Origin: a virus
Direction: 5' to 3' (one strand)
DNA: 24,220 nucleotides
Virus record (IMG/VR): IMGVR_UViG_3300004012_000014
Coordinates: 1-24,220 of that record
Shown here: positions 1 to 6,390 of the stretch, in pieces
How the letters are laid out: every line of letters starts with the position of its first letter
Numbering within the stretch: position 1 is the first letter of the stretch
Notes under the pieces: generated by a model
What the model was told of the DNA's origin: nothing
Database searches by the model: none
What the model saw: the letters and a program-made list of their open reading frames with translations, nothing else
Program-made: the position numbers and the translations under genes

Positions 1-164
1 CAGGCAAAAGCAGACTTTAAAGAACCACGTCCACCCTTCATTAAATAATGCATATATCTATCATTTTTAATATGATGGTACATTTCATAATAATCATGAC
101 CAATACAGTTAGTTAATTTTACTTTAGTTTTAGTTTTTTTCTTCGCTGTTTTTACTGCAATCAT
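1..164 (-). CDS. terL: Terminase large subunit, N-terminal fragment (cut by window edge)
   Basis: This is the first 54 residues of the ATPase/nuclease that packages phage DNA into the prohead. The reading starts at the ATG at 164, which has a strong GGAGGTG ribosome binding site at about 172-178. After a Lys/Thr-rich start the protein reads YLMKGGRGSLKSAFA. This fits the Walker A loop seen at this position in terminase_3/PBSX-type large subunits, with Leu where Gly or Thr is usual (GGRGSxKS). The start lies inside the last codons of the small subunit gene, a normal arrangement for translational coupling. Only the N-terminus is present, so Walker B and the nuclease domain cannot be judged. Confidence 0.88.
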   Translation of the reverse strand, partial: MIAVKTAKKKTKTKVKLTNCIGHDYYEMYHHIKNDRYMHYLMKGGRGSLKSAFA

Positions 165-786
165 TAGAATTCACCTCCGGGATATCATCAATAAATTCAA
201 TCTCTGGTGGATTCTCTTCGTAATTGTTATTCTTTTTAAGAATATCCAACTTAGCTTCCTCAATCTTACGTTTCCATTCCTCGGTAAACATATCGAAATG
301 TTTAACGAGATAATCAATTGCCCATTTAGTATCTTTCAATTTAATTTTTATCCCGTCTTTTCCTTGACTAATTTCTTGAATTAAAGAAGTATCAACAAAT
401 TTACTGTCTTTTAATTCAACATAACTTTTAATTTGAGTCAAGAATTCTTTTGTTTCCGGGTCTTTTATCGGTCCGAATTCTCCAATAACATATTCCTCTT
501 TTGAACCCCATTCGACAAAATCGCCCAAATCAGAAAATGCAATCTTTATTATTTGATCTAAAATGTCATTTGAATTAACGAATAATTTTTTATTTTTTTC
601 TCTTTTTAATCGAGTAATTTCTTTTTTTATGTTAGGGTTTGATAGGGTCCTAGAACCTTCGACATGTGCAGTCGAATACTGGCATTGATAAGCTTTTATA
701 TATGCCTGAGTCGCATTAAAATTCTTTATATAAAATTGGCAGAATAACTTTTGTTTTTCAGTTAATTTATTGTCTTTTTTTGTCAT
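130..786 (-). CDS. terS: Terminase small subunit
   Basis: This 218-residue protein recognises phage DNA for packaging and delivers it to the large subunit. Residues 8-58 match the terminase_2 family: LTEKQKLFCQFYIKNFNATQ, then AYIKAY, then SRTLSNPNIKKEI, a helix-turn-helix DNA-binding region. The rest is an oligomerisation/C-terminal region with an acidic tail rich in Glu, Asn and Asp. The start is set by AAGGAGGTATTGAC directly before the ATG at 786. The 3' end overlaps the large subunit by 35 bases. A weak hairpin followed by a T-tract lies between this gene and the upstream ERCC4 gene. Confidence 0.93.
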   Translation of the reverse strand: MTKKDNKLTEKQKLFCQFYIKNFNATQAYIKAYQCQYSTAHVEGSRTLSNPNIKKEITRLKREKNKKLFVNSNDILDQIIKIAFSDLGDFVEWGSKEEYVIGEFGPIKDPETKEFLTQIKSYVELKDSKFVDTSLIQEISQGKDGIKIKLKDTKWAIDYLVKHFDMFTEEWKRKIEEAKLDILKKNNNYEENPPEIEFIDDIPEVNSNDCSKNSEEKN

Positions 787-805
787 GTCAATACCTCCTT
801 TACTT

Positions 806-846
806 AAATTATATCATAAAAAAAGAAGTAAGAGCTTTACGCCCCT
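806..846 (-). terminator. Possible weak terminator before the packaging genes
   Basis: On the minus strand GTAA-AGCTC-TTAC is followed closely by a run of seven T residues, between the stop of the ERCC4 gene (852) and terS. The stem is only 4 bp, so this may be a partial attenuator or chance. A TATAAT sits just downstream at about 807-812 but has no convincing -35. Confidence 0.28.
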
Positions 847-851
847 ACCTA

Positions 852-1400
852 TTAATCATTCGAGTTGTCTCTCCAATTATTTACATCAATTACATCTTTT
901 ACAAATCCTTTCATAATTTCATAATAATGATAATAAAATAATTTTAAAATCCACAACCCCATATTATATCTATTGATAAAAAATAACTGTATATTATATC
1001 GTTTCAATAATAATATTAAATTTGCTGTATAACTATTCTGATTAAATCCTGTTCCATATGTACCAGATATCAAATTATCAATATTATCATTTTCAACCAA
1101 TAAATACTTTTCACAATTTTTTATTTTATCAAATTCCTTATAAAATCTGTCTCTATTATTTTTACCAGGTTTTAAATTGCCCGACAATTCATTTAAAGAA
1201 TTTTTTCTCTCAATATAAACTTCATATGGAAAACCAAATAATTTAAATGTATAATCCCCAGCATCTAAATGTATTTTTGAAGTTTTTATATTATTTTTCT
1301 CAAAAAAATCAGTTATCCAAAAATTATTTTTTTCTTGAGTATCTATATTAACTTCTATTTCAAAAAGAAATTCTTCAAATCTTAATATATCAGAGTTCAT
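852..1400 (-). CDS. ERCC4-type (XPF/MUS81-like) nuclease domain protein
   Basis: This 182-residue protein is likely a structure-specific DNA endonuclease acting on branched or flapped phage DNA. It carries the ERCC4 core: LDAGDYTF (about 46-52), IERKNSLNELSGNL (63-76) and a following RDRFYKEFDKI helix (83-93). GDY...ERK is the metal-binding active-site signature of the family. LLVENDNIDNLI follows as the next core strand. Stand-alone ERCC4 proteins are common in phages, often near recombination genes, as here (ERF lies upstream in the same direction). Its ATG overlaps the 3' end of the preceding gene by 11 bases, implying coupled translation. Function is inferred from the family. Confidence 0.85.
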   Translation of the reverse strand: MNSDILRFEEFLFEIEVNIDTQEKNNFWITDFFEKNNIKTSKIHLDAGDYTFKLFGFPYEVYIERKNSLNELSGNLKPGKNNRDRFYKEFDKIKNCEKYLLVENDNIDNLISGTYGTGFNQNSYTANLILLLKRYNIQLFFINRYNMGLWILKLFYYHYYEIMKGFVKDVIDVNNWRDNSND

Positions 1401-1635
1401 TGTTTAATTCCTTTCTGTGTCTTTTTTGGATTTCTAACTGTATTAATCTCATTACCTTATACAATTGTTCGTTATCATACATTTCTATAAATTCATTTAT
1501 AAATTGTTTAGTATATTTTGAATAATCTATCCTTTTTAAAATATTTTCTTGTACTTTTTTCAATTGTCTTTCTATTTTTACGTTTTTCATGTCTTTAGTT
1601 TCATAAAGAAAAAATAAATCAATTATATTTTTCAT
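1390..1635 (-). CDS. Small hypothetical protein
   Basis: This 81-residue protein is not recognised. I chose the ATG at 1635 over the upstream GTG at 1644. AAGGCGGTG sits 7-9 bases before the ATG, whereas the GTG would be part of that ribosome binding site. The sequence is mostly charged and helical (KIERQLKKVQENILKR, then EFIEMYDNEQLYKVMRLIQL), without cysteines or membrane segments. It overlaps the ERCC4 gene start, so the two are probably co-translated and may work together. Confidence 0.7.
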   Translation of the reverse strand: MKNIIDLFFLYETKDMKNVKIERQLKKVQENILKRIDYSKYTKQFINEFIEMYDNEQLYKVMRLIQLEIQKRHRKELNNEL

Positions 1636-1653
1636 GTAATACACCGCCTTTTT

Positions 1654-1950
1654 TTAATAAATTCTGACTCTTTCTTTGCTATTTATCCATATAACACTTG
1701 TAATTGTTACTGGAATATTAAAAACTAAATCATCCGATTCAATAACTACAGAATCCTTAAATACTCTAATATAGTCTATATTTTTATTAATTAATTCATT
1801 TAATTCATATAAACGACAACTTAATGCACCGTCATAATTCAATCTAATTTTTTCCCTATATTCTTTGTTAAAATGTATAATTATTCTATCATCTTCATTA
1901 TTCATTACAGTTGTTATTGATGTACATTTTTTATTTATATATTTTTTCAT
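1654..1950 (-). CDS. Small hypothetical protein
   Basis: This 98-residue protein is of unrecognised family. It is beta-rich by eye (alternating hydrophobic stretches such as IDYIRVFKDSVVIES and FNIPVTITSVIWI). The GGGAGGT ribosome binding site before the ATG at 1950 directly follows a G-run hairpin at 1964-1977. It lies in the run of small minus-strand early genes. No function is assigned. Confidence 0.7.
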   Translation of the reverse strand: MKKYINKKCTSITTVMNNEDDRIIIHFNKEYREKIRLNYDGALSCRLYELNELINKNIDYIRVFKDSVVIESDDLVFNIPVTITSVIWINSKERVRIY

Positions 1951-1963
1951 AATATACCTCCCG

Positions 1964-1977
1964 GGGGAATTATCCCC
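1964..1977 (-). promoter_or_regulatory. Intergenic G-run hairpin next to the ribosome binding site
   Basis: GGGG-6 nt-CCCC lies between the stop of the upstream gene (1983) and the GGGAGGT ribosome binding site of the gene starting at 1950. It is one of several similar gaps in this early block (also 2341-2358, 3371-3388, 4249-4266, 5932-5947 and 8074-8093). No T-tract follows, so it is not a typical terminator. It could act in mRNA processing, stability or translation control. Confidence 0.55.
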
Positions 1978-1982
1978 AAAAT

Positions 1983-2327
1983 TTATTTATTTTTTGATAT
2001 TATTACTGGTAACCAATGAGGTATTTTATATTGTTCTTTTTTTGTTGCTATGGGAAATTTTAATAATTTCCCACTTAGAAAATATATACTACTCGGGCAA
2101 CCTGTAAATGTTATTATTTTTTCGTTTTTTAAATCAATTATGCTATCAGCAAAATCAATTGATATATTTATCCAATGATAAATATTTTTATAATTTATAG
2201 GGTTTATAACTTCAGACCCTTCAAAATTAATATTATTTTTTTCTAATTCATTTTCAATATCTACAAAATTTACAAATTTGTTTCTTTCTAATAAATCTAA
2301 TATTATTTCTTTTATTTTATTTTTCAT
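1983..2327 (-). CDS. Small hypothetical protein
   Basis: This 114-residue protein is not recognised. The N-terminal 40 residues (MKNKIKEIILDLLERNKFVN onward) look like an amphipathic helical or winged-helix-like start. The C-terminal half contains FTGCPSSIYFLSGKLLKFPI, reminiscent of a small beta domain. The start at 2327 has AAGGAG eight bases upstream. The gene is flanked on both sides by G-run hairpins. Confidence 0.68.
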   Translation of the reverse strand: MKNKIKEIILDLLERNKFVNFVDIENELEKNNINFEGSEVINPINYKNIYHWINISIDFADSIIDLKNEKIITFTGCPSSIYFLSGKLLKFPIATKKEQYKIPHWLPVIISKNK

Positions 2328-2340
2328 TTTATCTCCTTAC

Positions 2341-2358
2341 TGGGGGATTATTCCCCCA
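2341..2358 (-). promoter_or_regulatory. Intergenic G-run hairpin
   Basis: TGGGGG-ATTATT-CCCCCA (plus strand) forms a 6-bp stem in the gap between two minus-strand genes, just before the ribosome binding site of the gene starting at 2327. It is the same design as the hairpins at 1964 and 4249. Confidence 0.6.
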
Positions 2359-2362
2359 TTTA

Positions 2363-2638
2363 TTATTTATTATATTCTTCTAATTCTTTTATATATCTTC
2401 TTTCATACCTTATTAAAGAATCTAATTCTTTTTCGATTTTTTTTAATCTTACATTAAGTCCTTTTTTTGTAAATTCATATTCCCCATTATCAGATTCAAT
2501 AAGTTCTTCATTTTCGATCATTTCTTTAAAACATTCGTTACAAATAGGGAATTCGTCATCATTTGTAAATTTTTGATAATCGCAAATACTTTCTACTAAT
2601 ACTTCTTTGCAAATTTCACATTTATAAGAATCCATCAT
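2363..2638 (-). CDS. Small zinc-binding (CxxC...CxxC) protein
   Basis: This 91-residue protein carries two Cys pairs, CEIC (8-11) and CNEC (33-36), about 21 residues apart, as in a treble-clef or zinc-ribbon knuckle. A charged, likely coiled-coil C-terminus follows (KKGLNVRLKKIEKELDSLI). GAAGGAG precedes two adjacent ATG codons; either could be used. It is probably a small nucleic-acid or protein-binding early protein. It is the first of several cysteine-knuckle proteins in this block, and the exact family is not recognised. Confidence 0.72.
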   Translation of the reverse strand: MMDSYKCEICKEVLVESICDYQKFTNDDEFPICNECFKEMIENEELIESDNGEYEFTKKGLNVRLKKIEKELDSLIRYERRYIKELEEYNK

Positions 2639-2659
2639 AATTTTTTCTCCTTCAAGTTA

Positions 2660-2779
2660 TTATTTCTTTTTCTTACAGTCTGAACATAGTTCGCTGTCAA
2701 TTAATTCTTTTATGGTTGTAATTACCAAACAACCACAAGACTTGCAAGTAAATGTTTTTGATGCACCTGAATTCTCCAT
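2660..2779 (-). CDS. Tiny zinc-ribbon protein (39 aa)
   Basis: This short reading frame starts at the ATG at 2779 with AAGGGGTG upstream. It encodes 39 residues with CKSCGC (12-17) and CSDC (32-35), a complete four-cysteine zinc ribbon, and ends in a Lys tail before two stop codons. The core CKSCGC...TTIKELIDSELCSDC resembles the C-terminus of the neighbouring gene at 2821-3180 (CKNCSC...TMTKELIDSGLCSTC). The two are therefore tandem paralogues of one domain, once alone and once fused to a coiled coil. Confidence 0.75.
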   Translation of the reverse strand: MENSGASKTFTCKSCGCLVITTIKELIDSELCSDCKKKK

Positions 2780-2820
2780 TATTTCACCCCTTCCTTAGGT
2801 TATTTCCATTATATACCATT

Positions 2821-3180
2821 TTAAATATTTAATTTCTTATAACAAGTCGAGCATAGCCCAGAATCAATTAATTCTTTTGTCATTGTAACTTCTTTGCAAC
2901 TACAATTTTTGCATGTAACTATTTTTAATGTTGTAGTATTGCTTTTAACCCCTTCTACAAAAGCTTTTTTTAATAAATCTAGTTTTTCAGCTCTTTTAAA
3001 TTCTTTGATTTCATTTTCAAACTGTTCTACAAGTTCCATATATTCGTTTCTTTGATCTAATAAAATTTTATTATTTTCTCTTAATGCTTCATTATCAGCC
3101 ATTAAAATTTTAACTCTTTTCTTTTGTACTGCTAAACTTTCTTTTAAAATTTCATTTTCATTTTTCTTATCATTAATCAT
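2821..3180 (-). CDS. Coiled-coil protein with C-terminal zinc ribbon
   Basis: This 119-residue protein is a long coiled coil in residues 1-78 (for example VKILMADNEALRENNKIL). A zinc ribbon follows at the C-terminus: CKNCSC, then CSTC at about 110-113. The ribbon is closely similar to the stand-alone 39-residue protein encoded just downstream. A role as a dimeric nucleic-acid-binding or adaptor protein is an inference. The ribosome binding site is AAAGGGAATGAT before the ATG at 3180. Confidence 0.75.
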   Translation of the reverse strand: MINDKKNENEILKESLAVQKKRVKILMADNEALRENNKILLDQRNEYMELVEQFENEIKEFKRAEKLDLLKKAFVEGVKSNTTTLKIVTCKNCSCKEVTMTKELIDSGLCSTCYKKLNI

Positions 3181-3236
3181 TATTTATCATTCCCTTTATC
3201 AAATATTTTAGAAAAAGAATATCTAATTGAATCAAA

Positions 3237-3356
3237 TTATCTAGTCTCTTTTTCATCTTTTTCAAACATTTCTTTTACTATTAATCTTAATTCTTTTAAA
3301 TCCTTTCTTATTTCATTTATAATTTTTATTACTTCTTTATTATCTTCCTTATACAT
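3237..3356 (-). CDS. Small charged helical peptide (39 aa)
   Basis: The ATG at 3356 is preceded by AAAGGAGGAAAT, a strong ribosome binding site. The 39-residue product is almost wholly Lys/Glu/Ile helix (KIINEIRKDLKELRLIVKEM), consistent with a short coiled coil. It sits between the RyR-domain gene and the coiled-coil/zinc-ribbon gene. No family is recognised. The strong ribosome binding site and fit in the operon are the main support. Confidence 0.62.
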   Translation of the reverse strand: MYKEDNKEVIKIINEIRKDLKELRLIVKEMFEKDEKETR

Positions 3357-3370
3357 ATTTCCTCCTTTAT

Positions 3371-3388
3371 GGTGCTTTAAATAGCCCC
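3371..3388 (-). promoter_or_regulatory. Intergenic hairpin (imperfect)
   Basis: GGTGCT-TTAAAT-AGCCCC (plus strand) can pair with one mismatch, in the gap between the RyR-domain gene stop (3395) and the ribosome binding site of the gene starting at 3356. It occupies the same place as the better G-run hairpins elsewhere in this block. Confidence 0.4.
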
Positions 3389-3394
3389 TAAACA

Positions 3395-4042
3395 TTAATT
3401 ATTATTCAGCTCGTTAACCTCTAAGCTTATTAATTGTTTTACAGTTTCAATAAATATATCGTCCTTCATTTTTTGAAAAATATTTAATGCTTCAAATGGT
3501 ACTAAACAGCTATGAAGTTTTTTTGATCTGTCTGTAACAGGTGCATATTTCCAGCCATTATCTAATTTAGCTTTTTCCCATTCGTCGTGCATATCATAAG
3601 CGGTTATTTTAGGATTATTAAAAACCGCTTCAACCGTTTTTAAAACCTGGTTTTTTCTTTCTTGATTTAAATCGTTCCAGTTTTCTATTTGATCTTCATT
3701 ATTATATTTTCTTACTATTTGTAATACATTAAATGCCACTTTTCCAATAAATTCTTTTTTATTCATAATTTTTAATTCTCCTTTATTTTTTTCTTCAATA
3801 AAATGTTGATTTAATTTTTTATTCATATTTTTAAATACTGTATAATGAGCTTTCAAGTTGAATTCTGCATTTTCTACAGTTCCCAAGTAAACAAAAACAT
3901 GATTTATTCTGTTTGTTCCTTTATATTCAAAATCGCTTTTTGTTTTTAAATACTCTATAAATTTATATGGATAATAAGATTTTGCTATTCTTACATTTGT
4001 TTTATCTCTTCCAGGTCCTAATCTAAAAGTTATTTTTGCCAT
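3395..4042 (-). CDS. RyR-domain protein
   Basis: This is a 215-residue protein. Residues about 130-205 (AYDMHDEWEKAKLDNGWKY, then KLHSCLVPFEAL and DDIFIETVKQLI) match the RyR domain, first described in ryanodine receptors and widespread in phage and bacterial proteins. The family pattern is H..W......GW.Y.......K.H.CLVP....L. The N-terminal half (1-110) is not recognised. Phage RyR domains have been proposed to bind nucleotide-type ligands or act in conflict systems, but no role is proven. The ribosome binding site is AAAGGAGAATGA before the ATG at 4042. Confidence 0.8.
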   Translation of the reverse strand: MAKITFRLGPGRDKTNVRIAKSYYPYKFIEYLKTKSDFEYKGTNRINHVFVYLGTVENAEFNLKAHYTVFKNMNKKLNQHFIEEKNKGELKIMNKKEFIGKVAFNVLQIVRKYNNEDQIENWNDLNQERKNQVLKTVEAVFNNPKITAYDMHDEWEKAKLDNGWKYAPVTDRSKKLHSCLVPFEALNIFQKMKDDIFIETVKQLISLEVNELNNN

Positions 4043-4058
4043 TATTTTTCATTCTCCT

Positions 4059-4235
4059 TTATATTTTTTTTACAGATAATTTATACCAAATTTTATTTTC
4101 GGTATCATAAAATCTATATTCCAATCTGAAATTATCGTCTATTTCATTCACTTCCTTTAATTTTGTTAAAGGTATTATTTTCTTAATATTTATATTTTCT
4201 TCATTTTCAGAAACTAAACATATTGCTTCATTCAT
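4059..4235 (-). CDS. Small hypothetical protein (58 aa)
   Basis: The ATG at 4235 has CAGGAGGT ten bases upstream and follows the G-run hairpin at 4249-4266. The 58-residue product (ends DTENKIWYKLSVKKI) looks like a small beta-rich protein, perhaps an SH3/OB-like fold, by its regular alternation of Ile/Tyr and charged residues. No family is recognised. It stops just before the RyR gene's ribosome binding site. Confidence 0.65.
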   Translation of the reverse strand: MNEAICLVSENEENINIKKIIPLTKLKEVNEIDDNFRLEYRFYDTENKIWYKLSVKKI

Positions 4236-4248
4236 TTTAATTACCTCC

Positions 4249-4266
4249 TGGGGGAATTAACCCCCA
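4249..4266 (-). promoter_or_regulatory. Intergenic G-run hairpin
   Basis: TGGGGG-AATTAA-CCCCCA is a perfect 6-bp stem between the stop at 4273 and the ribosome binding site of the gene starting at 4235. The AGGAGG on the minus strand begins only a few bases after the hairpin, so the structure could affect ribosome access. Confidence 0.6.
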
Positions 4267-4272
4267 ATTTTT

Positions 4273-4509
4273 TTATGCTTCATATATTTCTTTTAATCTA
4301 ATATGCTTTCTAGTAGTATTTTTAAATTCTACTAAAAATTCTTTTGCTCCTATTTCTTTTATTCTTTTAGCTCTCCAATCTGTTTTTATCTCATTTGTAC
4401 CAGATTTTCTTTTCATTTTGTTTCTTGCTAAACTTCTTGAATATATAGGGATTATTTCGCTTTTAACAACATTTTTTCTATTAATCTTTCTTTTAATCGA
4501 TCTTTTCAT
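4273..4509 (-). CDS. Small basic hypothetical protein
   Basis: This 78-residue protein is strongly basic (opens MKRSIKRKINRKN, later NKMKRKSG and DWRAKRIKEIGAKEFLVEF). This suggests nucleic-acid binding, but no known fold can be named. The ribosome binding site AAAGGAGAAT precedes the ATG at 4509. It lies in the early gene run downstream of the ERF gene. Confidence 0.68.
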   Translation of the reverse strand: MKRSIKRKINRKNVVKSEIIPIYSRSLARNKMKRKSGTNEIKTDWRAKRIKEIGAKEFLVEFKNTTRKHIRLKEIYEA

Positions 4510-4531
4510 AAGATTTTATTCTCCTTTATTT

Positions 4532-4759
4532 TTATTTTATTATTCTAATTAAATATATATTTTCTATAATAGCCCCTTGAATATAAATTTCATAAAGTCC
4601 AGGACCTTTTAAACCACCTGCAACTCTTATATATCCAGGTAAAAATATAAAGCCTACATCAATATCAAACTTTTCCTGTATTTTATTAAATCCTTCTTTA
4701 TTAGTGTATAATTCCATTTTTAATTCTTTATTTTCAGATATTTTTATTAAATTATTCAT
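4532..4759 (-). CDS. Small hypothetical protein
   Basis: This 75-residue protein has a Gly/Pro-rich middle (FIFLPGYIRVAGGLKGPGLY) and a hydrophobic end. It is not recognised. GAGGTG upstream of the ATG at 4759 overlaps the end of the zinc-ribbon frame that extends the ERF protein. Translation of the two may therefore be coupled. Confidence 0.66.
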   Translation of the reverse strand: MNNLIKISENKELKMELYTNKEGFNKIQEKFDIDVGFIFLPGYIRVAGGLKGPGLYEIYIQGAIIENIYLIRIIK

Positions 4760-4761
4760 TT

Positions 4762-4926
4762 TTACACCTCACAAATATAATTTTTATCATAATCTTTTAA
4801 CCAATAGCTTATGGCATAAGAGGGTAAAACTATATTTTTTAAACAGGTTTCACAAATTCCATGTGAAGTAATACCATTAACAATCATAATATGAATTTTA
4901 CCCCCACATTCACAATAACTTACTAC
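4762..4926 (-). CDS. Zinc-ribbon extension in the -1 frame of the ERF gene (probable frameshift product)
   Basis: This 54-residue frame (opens VVSYCECGGKIHI, then GITSHGICETC) has a complete CxC...CxxC zinc-binding motif. No ATG, GTG or TTG lies in frame before its cysteines. It begins exactly where a -1 shift at the ERF gene's A-AAA-AAG run (4926-4932) would place a ribosome, giving a 305-residue ERF-zinc-ribbon fusion. An internal ATG after CECGGKIHI would lose the first Cys pair and leave a 41-residue stub. A sequencing error in the A8 run is the main alternative to programmed frameshifting. Confidence 0.6.
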   Translation of the reverse strand, partial: VVSYCECGGKIHIMIVNGITSHGICETCLKNIVLPSYAISYWLKDYDKNYICEV

Positions 4927-5678
4927 TTTTTTTTAGAATTATCTTTTTTTATTAACATACTTATAGTTTCTTCGTTGCTATGACCTTTAACATTTTTTTT
5001 CTGGTCTCCATCATAATATTCCATAAATTTTGAGTAATCCGACATTAACCAATTTTCCTTTTTATCAAGATTAAATGCTTTTTTGATTAATTCATCCATA
5101 TAATTAACATCAATTTTTCTTTTCATTGAAATAGCATAAAGCCTTTTCAATTGTGCCTCAGAAACTTTTTTGTCACCTGTATTATTTGTTCTAGTCTTTC
5201 CAGTTCCTTTGTTGTCATTGCTGGTATTTGATTCTTGATTTGTTTTAGAATTGTCACGAAAATTATTATTATCTGTATTATTATGAGAATCCGGGTCGTC
5301 ATCCTCATTGATTAATAATAAATCTTCGAGCAATGATTTTTTTAAGAAAGTTTTAGCCGATAAAACCATCTGCGACAAATCCATTTTCTTTTTATTTCTA
5401 TCAATGTAAATTTCGCCTGTAGCTGTGTAATCGTGCATATTTTCAGATTTGAAGTCAATTAAATCTAAAGTTAGTGTGTATTTGTCACCTTCGAGCTTTC
5501 CAGCTCCAAAGGTAATTACTAAATTTAATTCCTTTAATAGTGGTTTTAGTTCGCTAAAAATATCTTGAATAGTTCTGTAATTGAAATCAGCAAAAGTATT
5601 TCTACTTGATTTATTAACTTTAATCCTATCTTGCATAATCGATATTTTTTCGTAAATACTTAAATTTTTTTCAGCCAT
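4923..5678 (-). CDS. ERF-family single-strand annealing protein
   Basis: This 251-residue recombinase anneals single-stranded DNA during phage recombination. Residues 5-125 match the ERF superfamily: KISIMQDRIKVNKSSRNTFA, FNYRTIQDIFSELKPLLKEL, then SQMVLSAKTFLKKSLLEDL followed by INEDDDPDS, the usual end of the core. An Asn/Thr/Asp-rich linker (about 130-165) leads to a helical C-terminal domain (SEAQLKRLYAISMKRKIDVN), as in many ERF and RecT proteins. The ATG at 5678 follows AAAAAGGAGAATGAT. The gene ends TCT AAA AAA AAG TAG, which contains the classic slippery heptamer A AAA AAG. Reading -1 there adds a zinc ribbon (4762-4926). Confidence 0.85.
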   Translation of the reverse strand: MAEKNLSIYEKISIMQDRIKVNKSSRNTFADFNYRTIQDIFSELKPLLKELNLVITFGAGKLEGDKYTLTLDLIDFKSENMHDYTATGEIYIDRNKKKMDLSQMVLSAKTFLKKSLLEDLLLINEDDDPDSHNNTDNNNFRDNSKTNQESNTSNDNKGTGKTRTNNTGDKKVSEAQLKRLYAISMKRKIDVNYMDELIKKAFNLDKKENWLMSDYSKFMEYYDGDQKKNVKGHSNEETISMLIKKDNSKKK

Positions 5679-5697
5679 TTTTTATCATTCTCCTTTT

Positions 5698-5910
5698 TTA
5701 TTGATATAATTTATCAAGCAAATTATTTATTTTTGTTTCCTTCATATTTAAATATTCATCTGGAATATTTAGGTCTAAATATTCTTTATCTAATTGATTT
5801 TTTAAGTTTTGTATTTCTGATCTGATTTCCATTTCTTTTGATTTTGAAATAGTTATAATTGTTTTTTTCTTATTACAATAATGAAATCTTTTAAAATTTT
5901 CTCCTGTCAT
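5698..5910 (-). CDS. Small coiled-coil hypothetical protein
   Basis: This 70-residue protein is basic at the N-terminus (ENFKRFHYCNKKKT), then mainly coiled coil (EIRSEIQNLKNQLDKEYLDL). The ribosome binding site AAAAAGGAGAATGAT precedes the ATG at 5910. It lies directly upstream of the ERF gene in the same direction, so a recombination-accessory role is possible but unproven. Confidence 0.66.
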   Translation of the reverse strand: MTGENFKRFHYCNKKKTIITISKSKEMEIRSEIQNLKNQLDKEYLDLNIPDEYLNMKETKINNLLDKLYQ

Positions 5911-5931
5911 TTTTTATCATTCTCCTTTTTA

Positions 5932-5947
5932 GTGGGACTAAGCCCAC
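5932..5947 (-). promoter_or_regulatory. Intergenic hairpin overlapping a stop codon
   Basis: GTGGG-6 nt-CCCAC pairs across the TAG stop of the gene at 5938-6318. The AAAAAGGAG site of the next gene follows a few bases later. It is placed like the other G-run hairpins of the early block. Confidence 0.5.
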
Positions 5948-6318
5948 AGTTTTATATTTCTTCTATAATGGCAAACTAGACTATTAGCTAAATGCCATTT
6001 ATTATAACTTTGTCCCCAATAGAAATGTCTTATGTTTAAATCATAATTCATTTTATTTAATAAATTTTTCATTTCTTCACTATGGATGTTTCTACCATGC
6101 TTAACATATTGTTCAACCCAATTTAAAGCTTTCTGTCTTAATAATTTATTTTCTTGATTTATTTTCCAACTTTCTTTCTCTACTTGTAAAAAATATTTTA
6201 TATTGATTGATAACTGTAATCTATAATCTATAGTATTATCAACCTTAATCATATCTTTAGTTAGTTTGTGAGCTTTTTTCATTATTAGGCTAGTTATAAC
6301 ACTTTTATATTTATTCAT
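5938..6318 (-). CDS. Hypothetical early protein
   Basis: This 126-residue protein is the first gene after the promoter at 6362-6390. It is Lys/Asn/Trp-rich and mostly helical, with KALNWVEQYVKHGRNIHSEE and a conserved-looking end (HFYWGQSYNKWHLANSLV). I do not recognise the family. AAAGGAGACGATACC gives a good ribosome binding site before the ATG at 6318. Confidence 0.68.
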   Translation of the reverse strand: MNKYKSVITSLIMKKAHKLTKDMIKVDNTIDYRLQLSINIKYFLQVEKESWKINQENKLLRQKALNWVEQYVKHGRNIHSEEMKNLLNKMNYDLNIRHFYWGQSYNKWHLANSLVCHYRRNIKLWA

Positions 6319-6361
6319 GGTATCGTCTCCTTTAAATTAATCATTGATTGACTATGATTAT

Positions 6362-6390
6362 ATTATATAGGATTATTAATCCAAAGTCAA
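6362..6390 (-). promoter_or_regulatory. Early promoter copy 1 with palindromic operator
   Basis: On the minus strand TTGACT (6385-6390) and TATAAT (6362-6367) are separated by exactly 17 bases, a near-perfect sigma-A promoter. The spacer holds the 13-bp palindrome GGATTAATAATCC (6370-6382), ideally placed for a repressor. The -35 and operator also encode the last residues and stop of the upstream zinc-finger gene. A 40-bp stretch (6353-6392) is identical to 8299-8338. It should drive 6318 leftwards. Confidence 0.85.
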
